Below are positions 54,490 through 63,266 of a DNA stretch of 64,000 nt, one piece after another. The notes beneath the pieces were generated by a model, which saw only the letters and a list, made by a program, of their open reading frames with translations, made no database searches and was not told the origin of the DNA. The stretch covers positions 89,608 to 153,607 of the forward strand of contig NZ_KZ559468.1 in assembly GCF_002850745.1 (NCBI RefSeq), read 5' to 3'. Source of the DNA: Nonomuraea indica. GTDB lineage: Bacteria; Actinomycetota; Actinomycetes; Streptosporangiales; Streptosporangiaceae. Numbering within the stretch: position 1 is the first letter of the stretch; every line of letters starts with the position of its first letter. A program made the position numbers and the translations under genes.

Positions 54490-54571
54490 CCGGGACGGAG
54501 CGACCGCCCCCGCCGCGCGTGGCGGCCGGCGCCTGCTCCGCGGGGTCCTCCGGCCGGGCCGGGGCCCGTGG

Positions 54572-55840
54572 TCAGGTGGCGCGCCGGTGCGTGGCGGCGA
54601 GCCAGAGGCCGGCCGCCGCCACCATCACGCCGACCACCAGGCCGAGCGTGCCGTACGAGAGGCGGTCCACGATGGCGCCGGCGGCCACCGTGCCGGTGGC
54701 CCCGCAGACGTTCATGAGCAGGTCCGACAGCCCCTGCACCGCCGTCCGCCCCTCGACCGGCACCGACTCGCTGACCAGCGCCGACCCCGCGACCAGCCCG
54801 CACGACCAGCCGAGTCCCAGCAGCACGAGCGCCGTGGTGATCCGCCAGACGCTGTGACCGGCCGTGCCCGCCAGGGCCGCCGCGCCCAGCAGCAGCGCCA
54901 TGCCGCCCATCAGCACCGGCACCGTACCCGCCTTGTCGGCCAGCCAGCCCACCACCGGCGACATGACGTACATGCCGGCGATGTGCAGGCTGATCACCAG
55001 CCCGATGACGTCGAGGTTGGAGCCGTCGTGGTGGAGTTTGACCGGGGTCATCGACATGACCGACACCATCGCCGTGTGGCTCACCGCGATCATGATCATT
55101 GCCTTGCGGGCCATCGGGGTCGCCCGCAGCGTCCGCCACGCCCGCCGCAGTGTCCTGCGCCCGCCGGTCGCCGGCACGGGCGGCGCGCCGTCGCGCTCAC
55201 GCGCCAGCTTGAGCGGGTCGGGGCGGAGTCCGGCCATGACGACGAGCAGCGCGAGCGCGAACGCCAGGGCGGCGAACGCGAACGGCCCCGCCTTCTCCAC
55301 CAGGCCCGCGTCCATGCCCAGCTGGTCGGCCGGCCTGGCCAGGTTGGGCCCGGCGACGGAGCCGACGGTGGCCGCCCACACCACCAGCGACAGGTGCCGG
55401 CCGGCGTGCCCCGGCGGTGACAGGTCGGTCGCCGAGTAGCGCGCCGCCAGGTTGCCGGCACTGCCGCCGCCCACCAGCACCAGCCCGGCGAGCAGCAACG
55501 GCCAGTTGCGGATCGTGATGGCGGCGACGGACAGCGCGCAGCCCAGCAGCGCCGCCGCGTAGGCCAGGGCCAGGCCCATCCGCCGGCCGCCCCGCCCGGC
55601 CGCCTTGGCCGTGGGAAGCGCCAGCAGGGCCGCGCCCAGCACGGTGGCCGTGCCCGCGAACCCGCTGATGACCGTCGAACCCGACAGCTCGTCCACCACC
55701 ACCGAGCTGAGCGCCAGACCCACGGCGACGCCGACCCCGCCGACGATCTGCGCGGCCGACAGCACGGTCAGGGTGCGGCGCTGGACGACGCGGATGCGAT
55801 CGGGGGAGGTAACAGCGGGTGTGGTGGGGGCGCTGGTCAC
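54572..55840 (-). CDS. Major facilitator superfamily transporter
   Basis: 422 residues from GTG 55840, with GGAG upstream. Twelve membrane segments in two halves joined by a basic loop (LKLARERDGAPPVPATGGRR, about 208-228). The first half holds AGRGGRRMGLALAYAAALLG between segments 2 and 3, the second GWLADKAGTVPVLMGGMALL, both of motif-A type. It resembles drug or sugar efflux transporters of the DHA class. The substrate is unknown. No regulator is adjacent. Confidence 0.88.
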   Translation of the reverse strand: MTSAPTTPAVTSPDRIRVVQRRTLTVLSAAQIVGGVGVAVGLALSSVVVDELSGSTVISGFAGTATVLGAALLALPTAKAAGRGGRRMGLALAYAAALLGCALSVAAITIRNWPLLLAGLVLVGGGSAGNLAARYSATDLSPPGHAGRHLSLVVWAATVGSVAGPNLARPADQLGMDAGLVEKAGPFAFAALAFALALLVVMAGLRPDPLKLARERDGAPPVPATGGRRTLRRAWRTLRATPMARKAMIMIAVSHTAMVSVMSMTPVKLHHDGSNLDVIGLVISLHIAGMYVMSPVVGWLADKAGTVPVLMGGMALLLGAAALAGTAGHSVWRITTALVLLGLGWSCGLVAGSALVSESVPVEGRTAVQGLSDLLMNVCGATGTVAAGAIVDRLSYGTLGLVVGVMVAAAGLWLAATHRRAT

Positions 55841-55919
55841 CCGTGAAGTCTCCCATAGGCCGAGAGATCCTCCCAAAGGGGACAAGTGGCTTTCCCGATG
55901 CGCCCGCCGCCGGGCGACG

Positions 55920-56738
55920 TCAGAGGACGGTGACCGGATCACCCTGCGCGATCGTGCCGCGCGCGTCGGGGATGAGGTTGACGCCGAACCACACCTTGCC
56001 GTCCCACCTGCGGTGCCGGGCCAGGGTCCGGGTCGGCTCCTTGCCGGACACGTGCGTCACGGGGTCCACCGTCGGCAGGACGCACCGGTCGCAGCCCTTG
56101 ACCACCCGGAAGTCCACCTCGCCGATCCGGATCCGCTTCCACGAATCCTCGTCGAACGGCGTGCGCACGCCGTCCACCACCACGCTCGGCCGGAAGCGGC
56201 GCATGTCGAGCGGCGCGGGCGGCTCCTCCCCCCGCTCGGCGGCGGTCTCGGCGATCCAGTCGTCGAGCCGGCTCAGCGAGGCGGTCGTGGTCAGCAGCAG
56301 CGGATAGGCGTCGGCGAGGCTGACGCGGTCGTCGGCCCGCCCGTAGTCCGGGTTGACCGGCCGGCGGGTGGGGTCGTCCAGCCACACGAGCCGGGCGGGC
56401 CGGTCGAGCAGCGACGACAGCCACGCGGCGGGCTCGTCGCCGCAGTCGGTGAGCTCGACGTCGTTCCGCCACACCCGCACCGTCGTGCGGGGCGCGGCGG
56501 CGGGGAGCACCCGCAGCGGCGGCGCGTGCGGGCCGGTGAGGACGAGCGCGTCGCCGTCCAGCTCCGGGACGCAGGCCAGCAGCCGGGGGAGCTTGCGCGC
56601 GGTCAGCATGGCGCCGTCCCCGTCCACGACGAGGAAGCGCCGGTCGCCGGCCAGTCCCCAGGGCTCCACCTCGGCCCGCCCGACGGTGTGCCCGCTGGTG
56701 GATTTGACCGGATAGCGATGGATACTGGCCAGCTTCAT
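55920..56738 (-). CDS. MOSC domain-containing protein
   Basis: 272 residues from ATG 56738. An N-terminal MOSC_N beta barrel (LASIHRYPVKSTSGHTVGRAEVEPWGLAGDRRFLV) is split over about 2-36, followed by the MOSC domain (about 110-270). The molybdenum-binding cysteine is in KGCDRCVLPTVDP. Members reduce N-hydroxylated or other oxidised compounds (YcbX/mARC type) or transfer sulfur to molybdenum cofactor. The partner ferredoxin is not fused here. Substrate unknown. Confidence 0.9.
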   Translation of the reverse strand: MKLASIHRYPVKSTSGHTVGRAEVEPWGLAGDRRFLVVDGDGAMLTARKLPRLLACVPELDGDALVLTGPHAPPLRVLPAAAPRTTVRVWRNDVELTDCGDEPAAWLSSLLDRPARLVWLDDPTRRPVNPDYGRADDRVSLADAYPLLLTTTASLSRLDDWIAETAAERGEEPPAPLDMRRFRPSVVVDGVRTPFDEDSWKRIRIGEVDFRVVKGCDRCVLPTVDPVTHVSGKEPTRTLARHRRWDGKVWFGVNLIPDARGTIAQGDPVTVL

Positions 56739-56784
56739 GGGCCGACCGTACCCCACCGGTCGCGGACGGGCGCTCCGGCCCCGG

Positions 56785-59271
56785 TCAGGTCGTCTGGCGG
56801 AAGGTGTCGAGGAAGACCTTGCGCGCCTCGGCCTGGTCGTCCCAGACCAGCTCCGGCATGTCGAAGGTGATCTGGAAGGCGGTGCCGTCGTCCACGGTGA
56901 CGTAGCGGGTCAGGGCGTGCATCGGGACGCCGTTGGACCGGGTGTAGGTGTACTCCCAGTCGGCCGCCTTCCAGGTACGGAACTGCGTGGCCTGCAGCCG
57001 CACCTGGATGTAGCTCTCGACGCCGCCGTCCGCCTCGGCCCGGGTGAGCTCGGCCAGCCCGCCGTCGGCCTGCGGCGTGGCCTGCTGGACCCGGAAGTTC
57101 ACCCCCGAGTCCTTCGGCCCGCTGAACGTGGCCTCGTCCCCGGAGATCGCGGCCTTCCAGCCCTTGGGGACCGCCGCGGTGAAACCCGCCGCGGCGTGCT
57201 CCTCGTACCCGTCCGGGACGGCCGCCGCCTGCAGGGGACGGGCCGGAGTGGCGGTGCCGGCGGTGGGCGCGGCGGCGGGCGGTGCGGGGTCGCCGCCAAG
57301 GGCGGTGAACAGCAGCGTGGCCGCGGCGACGGCGCCCGCGGCCGCGACGGCGGACAGGATCAGGCGCGGGGTGGGCCTGCCGTCGTGTGTCCAGCCGTTG
57401 CCCCGCTCCCCGGGCCTGCGCCTGCCCTTGGCGGGACGGTCACCGGCTGGAGGGAGGGCGGCCGGGCGGCCGCGGGACGCCTCGCGGGACAGGTCGCGCG
57501 AGTGGTTGCGCAGGTCCTCCTCGGAGGGCAGCGGCCACAGCGCGGAGCGGCTTCCGGTGGTCAGCGGCAGGATCGGCGGCGGCGGACCGGCCTCCCCACC
57601 GGACCCGAGCCCGCCGGACCCGAGCCCGCCGGACCCGAGCCCGCCGGACCCGAGCCCGCCGGACCCGAGCCCGCCGGGCTGCTCGTGCGGCGCATGCGAG
57701 CCCGACGGAAAGTCCCGTGACGGGTACGCGGCCGGGGTGGGGTCCTGCGACGGGTACGCGCCGGAGGGAAGGTCCCGCAGTGGATGCGCGCCGGTCGTGG
57801 CGTCCTGTGACGGGTACGCGCCGGAGGGGAAGTCCCGTGACGGGTACGCGGCCGGGGTGGGGTCCTGCGACGGGTACGCGCCGGAGGGAAGGTCCCGCAG
57901 TGGATGCGCGCCGGTCGTGGCGTCCTGTGACGGGTACGCGCCGGAGGGGAGGTCCTGTGACGGGTACGCGCCGGTGCCGGGGATGCGGGAGGGGTAGGCG
58001 CCCGTGGTGCGGTCGGGCCCCAGGTCGTGGAGGGGGTGCGGTCCGGTGCCGGGCTCCCGCGGCCCGAGGAGCGGGTCGCCGGGCGGCTCCGGCAGGCGCA
58101 GCGGCTCGGACGTGCTCGCGAACGCGTCGAACCGCCCCGGCGGCTGCCCCGACGGCCGGTCCGCGGGACGGCCGGCGGCGGGCCCCGGATGTCCCTCGTG
58201 CCCGTCCGGCCGGTCCTGCAGCGGGTCGTACGGCACCCGCACCGGCCCGGACGGCGTCTCGACGATCCGCGACGGCATCGGCCCGGACGGCGGCTCCAGC
58301 GGCGGCAGCAGCCCGGCCGGCGGCGGATCCTGCCGCGCCACCGGCTGCGGCGGGGCGTCGGGGGTGCGCGGCCGCGCGGAGCCGTGGGCGAGCAGCACCC
58401 GTTCGAGGGCGTCGCCGACCTGCTCGGCGGTCAGCCGTTCGGCCGGGTTCTTGCGCAGCAGTCCCTCGATGACCGGCAGCAGCGCGCCCGCGCGTCCCGG
58501 GCGCGCCGGCTCCTGCGTCAGCACCGCGCCGAGCACCGCGATCGCGTCGGGCCCCTCGTACGGCGGCCGCCCCTCCACGGCCGCGTACAGCGTCGCGCCG
58601 AACGACCACAGGTCGGCCGCCTGCGTGATCGGCTGGCCGGACAGCCGCTCCGGCGGCACGTACGCGGGCGACCCCATGAGCAGGCCGGTCTGCGTGATGG
58701 TGACGTCGCCCTCGATGGCGGCGATGCCGAAGTCGGTCAGGACCACCCGGTCGGAGGTGAGCAGCACGTTGCCCGGTTTGACGTCGCGGTGCAGGATCCC
58801 GGCGGCGTGCGCGTGCCGGAGCGCGTCCAGCACCCGGATGCCGATCTCGGCGACCTGCAGGACGGGCAGCGGGCCGCTCTGCCGTACGGCCTGTTCGAGG
58901 GACCAGGCGCGGACCAGTTCCATGACGATCCACGGCCGGCCGTCCTCCTCGACCACGTCGTGCACGGTGACGATGCCGGGGTGCGCCAGCCGCGCGGCCG
59001 ACCTGGCCTCGCGCAGCATGCGCCGGTGGGCGACCTGCTTGCCCGCGTGGTCGAGCCCGAAGGGCAGGATCAGCTCCTTGACCGCGACGGCCCGGTCGAG
59101 CAGCACGTCGTGGGCGTGCCACACCATGCCCATGCCGCCCCGGCCGACGGGCGACATCAGCCGGTAGCGCCGGCCGATCAGGCGGCCCGTGCCGGTCACC
59201 GGGCTCTGCGGTGCGTTCCCCTCCGCGCCGGGCCCGCTGAGCACGCGGTCGGCTGCCATGTCCGCCCCCAT
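56785..59271 (-). CDS. Membrane Ser/Thr protein kinase with long repeat linker and extracellular domain
   Basis: 828 residues from ATG 59271 (GAGG 6 nt upstream; ATG 59259 is an alternative). The kinase domain (about 30-295) has the Gly-rich loop GRGGMGMV, K65 in VAVKELI, HRDVKPGN with D163, and D180 in DFG, followed by SPAYVPPERL. A 330-residue linker carries two exact copies of a 40-residue block (GAYPSQD and related units), then five GGLGS repeats. A membrane segment (LILSAVAAAGAVAAATLLFTAL) leads to an extracellular domain of about 150 residues ending DTFRQTT, of a PsbP/LpqN-like beta fold. No PASTA repeats. Probably senses an external ligand. Confidence 0.92.
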   Translation of the reverse strand: MGADMAADRVLSGPGAEGNAPQSPVTGTGRLIGRRYRLMSPVGRGGMGMVWHAHDVLLDRAVAVKELILPFGLDHAGKQVAHRRMLREARSAARLAHPGIVTVHDVVEEDGRPWIVMELVRAWSLEQAVRQSGPLPVLQVAEIGIRVLDALRHAHAAGILHRDVKPGNVLLTSDRVVLTDFGIAAIEGDVTITQTGLLMGSPAYVPPERLSGQPITQAADLWSFGATLYAAVEGRPPYEGPDAIAVLGAVLTQEPARPGRAGALLPVIEGLLRKNPAERLTAEQVGDALERVLLAHGSARPRTPDAPPQPVARQDPPPAGLLPPLEPPSGPMPSRIVETPSGPVRVPYDPLQDRPDGHEGHPGPAAGRPADRPSGQPPGRFDAFASTSEPLRLPEPPGDPLLGPREPGTGPHPLHDLGPDRTTGAYPSRIPGTGAYPSQDLPSGAYPSQDATTGAHPLRDLPSGAYPSQDPTPAAYPSRDFPSGAYPSQDATTGAHPLRDLPSGAYPSQDPTPAAYPSRDFPSGSHAPHEQPGGLGSGGLGSGGLGSGGLGSGGLGSGGEAGPPPPILPLTTGSRSALWPLPSEEDLRNHSRDLSREASRGRPAALPPAGDRPAKGRRRPGERGNGWTHDGRPTPRLILSAVAAAGAVAAATLLFTALGGDPAPPAAAPTAGTATPARPLQAAAVPDGYEEHAAAGFTAAVPKGWKAAISGDEATFSGPKDSGVNFRVQQATPQADGGLAELTRAEADGGVESYIQVRLQATQFRTWKAADWEYTYTRSNGVPMHALTRYVTVDDGTAFQITFDMPELVWDDQAEARKVFLDTFRQTT
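57601..57675 (-). repeat. Five perfect 15-bp tandem repeats in the kinase linker
   Basis: GGACCCGAGCCCGCC five times without change. Each unit encodes GGLGS on the coding strand and gives a flexible hinge before the membrane segment. Confidence 0.9.
57710..57950 (-). repeat. Perfect 120-bp tandem duplication in the kinase linker
   Basis: 57710-57830 and 57830-57950 are identical base for base with a period of 120 bp; divergence starts right outside on both sides. Each copy encodes 40 residues containing GAYPSQD, TTGAHPLRDLPS and PAAYPSRD. The lack of any third-position change means the duplication is very recent. Confidence 0.92.
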
Positions 59272-59402
59272 CTCCCGCCTCGTCGGTCACATGCGTCGTC
59301 GCGCCATACTTCCCGATTAAGAGGTTCGACACGATATAGGCATGCTATTCGGGTACGGAAGCCGACCACTCCTGACAGATGACTTGACCTGCGGAAATAT
59401 CA

Positions 59403-60797
59403 TTAATAAAGGGGATCATTCGCTGATTCTGCGAGCGCCAGCAATGCCGCTGTAAACGCTTCCAGCGGCGGTTCCACCAGGCCGGCGCCGACCTGCCCGG
59501 TGCCCGCCACCCGCCCCGCGATACCGGTGTTGACCACGGGCAGCAGGCCTGTCCGGGCCACCAGCGTGAGGTCGATCCCGACCGGTGTGCCGCGGAATCC
59601 GAGCCCCGGGATCTGGTACGCCGGATGTTCCGACAGCGTGATCTCGTACATGGCCCGCGTCGCCGCCACCGCGTCCGCCACCTCGCCGCCCACGAAACGC
59701 ACGATCGCCGGAGCCGCCGCCATCGCGAACCCGCCCAGCCCCGACGTCTCGGTGATCGTCGAGTCGCCGATGTCCGGATTGGCGTCCGCCGGCCCGTACG
59801 CGCCGAGGTAGAGCCCGTCCGGCACCCCCGCCGGCCCGGTGAACCACCGGTCGCCCAGCCCCGACACCTGCACCCCGAAGTCCGTGCCGTTGCGCGCCAT
59901 GGCGACGACCATCGAGGAGCCGGGGACGCCGCGGGCCGCGTCCGTGGCCACCTTGCACGCGGCCATGCCCGCGTTGAGGAAGAAGTGGTCGTTGCCGCCG
60001 ACGAACCTCAGCACCTCGGCGGCGTCGCGGGGCGAGGCGTCCACCACGGCCGGGGCCAGCTCCCTCAGCAGCAACGAGGTGGCGGCGCGGTTGCGGTTGT
60101 GCAGCTCGTCGCCCATCTGCAGGGCCTGCGCGATCATGCCGCGCAGGTCGACAGGCCCGGCCAGCTCGACCGCGGCCGACAGCACCGGGCCGAGGACGCG
60201 GTCCATCCAGGCCAGCCGCTCCAGCACCTCGGGCCCGTACGCGCCGTAGCGCAGCACCTTGCCCAGGCCCTCGTTGAGCGAGCAGTACGCCACCCCGCCG
60301 TGCTCGGCGTCGCGCACCTCGAACATCCACATCGACGGGCCGATCACGCCCGCCATCGGGCCGACCGCCCCCCGGTGGTGGCAGGGCTCCAGCCGCACCT
60401 CGCCGGCGGCCAGCCGATCCTCGGCCTCCCGCTCGTCGTGGGCGTACCCCTCCAGCAGCATCGCGCCGATCAGGGCGCCGCGCAACGGCCCGGACGCCCG
60501 CTCCCACGTGATGGGCGGTCCGGCGTGCAGGAACGTCATCCGGCCCAGGTCCAGCACCTCCGACGCACGCCGCACGGCCGCCAGCACAGGCCGGGCGGAG
60601 GTCAGCCGGGCGACGGCCCGCGCGTTGGCGGCGGGCAGCCGCGGATCGGCCAGCACCCGCGCCAGCGCCCGCCCGGTGCCGGGCAGAGGTGGCCGCCAGT
60701 CCACCGGAGTCGTCGCGACGGCCTGGGCGGCCAGCGACTCCCGCAGCAGGCCGGCGCCGGCCGTGATCACGCGGGGCGGGCCGGAGAGCAGCGTCAT
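59403..60797 (-). CDS. allG: AllG-type DUF1116 subunit (YlbE family)
   Basis: 464 residues from ATG 60797, which overlaps the AllF stop (ATGA). DUF1116 proteins were recently shown in E. coli to form, with FdrA (AllF) and DUF2877 (AllH), the oxamate carbamoyltransferase of anaerobic allantoin use. Conserved parts: LHAGPPITWERASGPLRGALIGAML, MAGVIGPSMWMFEV, GDELHNRNRAATSLLL, GGNDHFFLNAGMAACK and ARNGTDFGVQVSG. The gene symbol follows that usage and is an inference for this organism. No carbamate kinase is in the operon as far as the window shows. Confidence 0.85.
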   Translation of the reverse strand: MTLLSGPPRVITAGAGLLRESLAAQAVATTPVDWRPPLPGTGRALARVLADPRLPAANARAVARLTSARPVLAAVRRASEVLDLGRMTFLHAGPPITWERASGPLRGALIGAMLLEGYAHDEREAEDRLAAGEVRLEPCHHRGAVGPMAGVIGPSMWMFEVRDAEHGGVAYCSLNEGLGKVLRYGAYGPEVLERLAWMDRVLGPVLSAAVELAGPVDLRGMIAQALQMGDELHNRNRAATSLLLRELAPAVVDASPRDAAEVLRFVGGNDHFFLNAGMAACKVATDAARGVPGSSMVVAMARNGTDFGVQVSGLGDRWFTGPAGVPDGLYLGAYGPADANPDIGDSTITETSGLGGFAMAAAPAIVRFVGGEVADAVAATRAMYEITLSEHPAYQIPGLGFRGTPVGIDLTLVARTGLLPVVNTGIAGRVAGTGQVGAGLVEPPLEAFTAALLALAESANDPLY

Positions 60798-62206
60798 GGC
60801 AGGTCCTTCGCGTACCGGGCGGCCTGGGCGTTGGAGGCGAACACGGCGGCCCCCGCCCGTGCCAGGGCCTGCGCCTGCCGGTGCAGCCCCTGCGGGTCGT
60901 CCTCGGTGCCGACCAGCGCGACGACGACCGTCGCGGGACAGCCTGCGAGGGCGGGCGCGAGCGCGGCGGCCGGGTCGGGGTCGGCGCCGTGACCGAGGAC
61001 CACGTCGAGCAGCACCACGTCGCCGGGTTCGGCGCGGGACAGCGCCTCCAGCCGCAGGGTGGGGTCGATCATCGGGTGGGCGCGGCCACGGGTGTAGGCG
61101 TCGTCCCCGTAGTCGGTGAACTCGCCCCGTCCCACGATCAGCCGGGCCTCCGCGCACAGCGTCCCGCCCGAGTAGACGCCGAGCAGCCTCCCGCCGCGAC
61201 GCCCCCGGGACTCCTCCCGGCCGGCGCGCGGCGGGCCGACCGGGCGCCCCTGCGGCCCGTCCGGGTGCTCCGGTCCCGGCCGGGCCGGCCAGCACGGCCA
61301 GGCGGGGACCGGCCTGCCGAGCGCGCGCAGCGCCTCCTCCGCGGCCGCCGTCAGGTCGCGCTCCCCGGCGAACGCCGTCACCACCGGTGTGCTCAGGCCG
61401 GCCACCACCTCGCGCACGGCGCCGGCCACGGCCGGGTCGGGCGGCTTGGAGACGAGCACGATCAGTTCGGTGGCCGGGTCGTCGTCCAGCATGCGCAGGG
61501 CGCGCAGCGTCGACAGCCCGCCCACCTCGGCCGACAGGTCGCGCCCGCCCACGCCCAGGACGTGGCTGGTCCCGATGCCGGCCAGGTCGAGCAGCGAGGT
61601 GACCTGCTGGGCTCCGGTGCCGGACGCCGCGACGACGCCGACGGGACCGGGCCGCAGCACGTTGGCGAAGCCGAGCCCCACTCCGGCGATCACGGCGGTG
61701 CCGCAGTCGGGGCCCATGACGAGCACGCCGCGCTGCTCGGCCAGCCGCTTGAGCAGCACCTCCTGGCCGACGGGCACCCCGTCGCTGAACACCATCACGT
61801 CGAGACCCGCCAGCACCGCGTCCAGCGCCTCGGCGAAGGCGTGCTCGCCGGGCACCGACACCAGCACCAGGTCCGCCGGGCGCCGGGCCGCCGAGCGGGT
61901 GGTGAGCGGCGACTGCTCGCCCGCCTCCCGGCCGCGCGCGCCCGACAGGAGCGCCAGGCGGCGGTCCAGCTCCGCCGCGGCCCCCTCCAGGTCGCCGCCG
62001 CGCAGGGCGACCAGCAGGTCGCCGGGGCCGGCCGCCGGCAGCCTGAAACCCAGGTCGCGGGCCAGCGCCAGGTTGAGCTCCGTCGCCATCGCGACGACGG
62101 CCACCTCCACGCCCGGCAGCTCCCGCATCGACCGGCTCACCCGCATGAGCGCCACCGAGTCGTGGTAGACGCCCGGCCTCACCAGGACCATGTCCGTGGG
62201 TGTCAT
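60794..62206 (-). CDS. allF: AllF-type acyl-CoA-synthetase-like subunit (FdrA)
   Basis: 470 residues from ATG 62206, with GGGAGG upstream. FdrA-type succinyl-CoA-synthetase fold: MVLVRPGVYHDSVALMRVS, PGEHAFAEALDAVLAGLDVM, VLVMGPDCGTAVIAGVGLGFAN, GVVAASGTGAQQVTSLLD and, after a Pro/Arg-rich linker, GVYSGGTLCAEA and HPMIDPTLRLE. Together with DUF2877 and DUF1116 proteins it forms an oxamate carbamoyltransferase in E. coli (AllFGH). The linker between the two halves (about 320-350) is longer and more Pro-rich than usual. Confidence 0.87.
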   Translation of the reverse strand: MTPTDMVLVRPGVYHDSVALMRVSRSMRELPGVEVAVVAMATELNLALARDLGFRLPAAGPGDLLVALRGGDLEGAAAELDRRLALLSGARGREAGEQSPLTTRSAARRPADLVLVSVPGEHAFAEALDAVLAGLDVMVFSDGVPVGQEVLLKRLAEQRGVLVMGPDCGTAVIAGVGLGFANVLRPGPVGVVAASGTGAQQVTSLLDLAGIGTSHVLGVGGRDLSAEVGGLSTLRALRMLDDDPATELIVLVSKPPDPAVAGAVREVVAGLSTPVVTAFAGERDLTAAAEEALRALGRPVPAWPCWPARPGPEHPDGPQGRPVGPPRAGREESRGRRGGRLLGVYSGGTLCAEARLIVGRGEFTDYGDDAYTRGRAHPMIDPTLRLEALSRAEPGDVVLLDVVLGHGADPDPAAALAPALAGCPATVVVALVGTEDDPQGLHRQAQALARAGAAVFASNAQAARYAKDLP

Positions 62207-62283
62207 CGCAACGCCCTCCCGTACGGGCTCGCCCGGCGGCGCGGCTTCGCCCGGCGGCGCGGTTCCGCCTCGCGGCACGGCGC

Positions 62284-63135
62284 TCATCCGGCGGCGCCCA
62301 GCGACAGGACCGCGGCCACGCCGATGGCGATGCCCTGGGCCAGGTCCGAGCCGGAGGTGTGGCCGAGCCGGCGCAACCGGTGCACGGCCGGCTCCAGCGG
62401 CCGCAGCCCCGCCAGGCCGCGCAGCACCTCGACCACCTCGGGGCAGGACTCGCCGCGCGCCGCGCAGTGCAGGAGCGTCGCCGAGATGGGCGTCGTCCGG
62501 GTGCGGGCGTCGAAGGCCACGGTCGCCGCCAGCCATCCGGCCAGCCGTACCGCCCGCTCCGCGCCCGCCGCGGCGCCGAGCCCGCGCAGCGTCACCAGGA
62601 GCCCCGCCAGCACGTCGTCGCCGCTCGGCGTGAGCCCCGGGCCGAGGCCCATCAGCCGTTCGGCGGCCGTCAGCACGCCCAGCAGATGGCCGCTCGCGCA
62701 GCCGGCCGCCAGGAGCTCCACGGCCTCGTCGCCGGCCAGCCCCGGCGTGCCGGCGCCGAGCCGGGGCGCCGCCTCGCGCAGCCGGGCCGGATCGACCCTG
62801 CCGAGCGGCGGGGCGGGGGCCCACCAGCGGCGGGCGTGCAGGCTCAGCCGTCCCAGGAGGATCACGCCGTCGCCCACCGCCGCCTCGTCGCCGACCGCGA
62901 CGTGCGGCAGGTCGCCGGCGAGCAGCACCGAGTTCGGCAGCCTCGTCGCCTCGCCCGTGATGACGGCGATGACCGACGGCTCCAGGTCCGTCCGCACCTG
63001 CAGGTACACGCCGGCCGGGAAGGCCGCCAGCACGCGCGCGGGCCGGCGCGGCGCCTCCAGCACCGGCCGCACGGCCGCGCTCGCGGCGCCGGTCACGTGC
63101 GTGCGCGGCCGCCGCGCATGGGTACCGACGGTCAC
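62284..63135 (-). CDS. allH: AllH-type DUF2877 subunit (YlbF family)
   Basis: 283 residues from GTG 63135, chosen because GAGGAGG is 4 nt upstream; the open frame runs on to a TTG at 63207 with no ribosome binding site. DUF2877 features: LPHVAVGDEAAVGDGVILLG, GLGPGLTPSGDDVLAGLLVTL and a C-terminal GHTSGSDLAQGIAIGV. It is the first gene of the AllH-AllF-AllG unit. The gap to the next gene (77 bp) has a short direct repeat of CGCCCGGCGGCGCGG. Confidence 0.86.
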   Translation of the reverse strand: MTVGTHARRPRTHVTGAASAAVRPVLEAPRRPARVLAAFPAGVYLQVRTDLEPSVIAVITGEATRLPNSVLLAGDLPHVAVGDEAAVGDGVILLGRLSLHARRWWAPAPPLGRVDPARLREAAPRLGAGTPGLAGDEAVELLAAGCASGHLLGVLTAAERLMGLGPGLTPSGDDVLAGLLVTLRGLGAAAGAERAVRLAGWLAATVAFDARTRTTPISATLLHCAARGESCPEVVEVLRGLAGLRPLEPAVHRLRRLGHTSGSDLAQGIAIGVAAVLSLGAAG

Positions 63136-63184
63136 CGGGCCTCCTCGTCGCGCCTGGACCTGACCGTAGAACGCCCCTTCAACC

Positions 63185-63196
63185 CTCCGTACGGAG
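63185..63196. promoter_or_regulatory. Palindrome between allH and the PucR gene
   Basis: CTCCGTACGGAG is a perfect 12-bp inverted repeat, 50 bp before the allH start and 71 bp before the PucR start. Good candidate for the PucR-type regulator in the divergent 131-bp region. Confidence 0.55.
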
Positions 63197-63266
63197 AAAT
63201 TTGCCAACAGTGCGCGAGAAGGTTGGCTCTTCCTGACAGACCGCCTCCGGGGTCAGAATCGACCCC

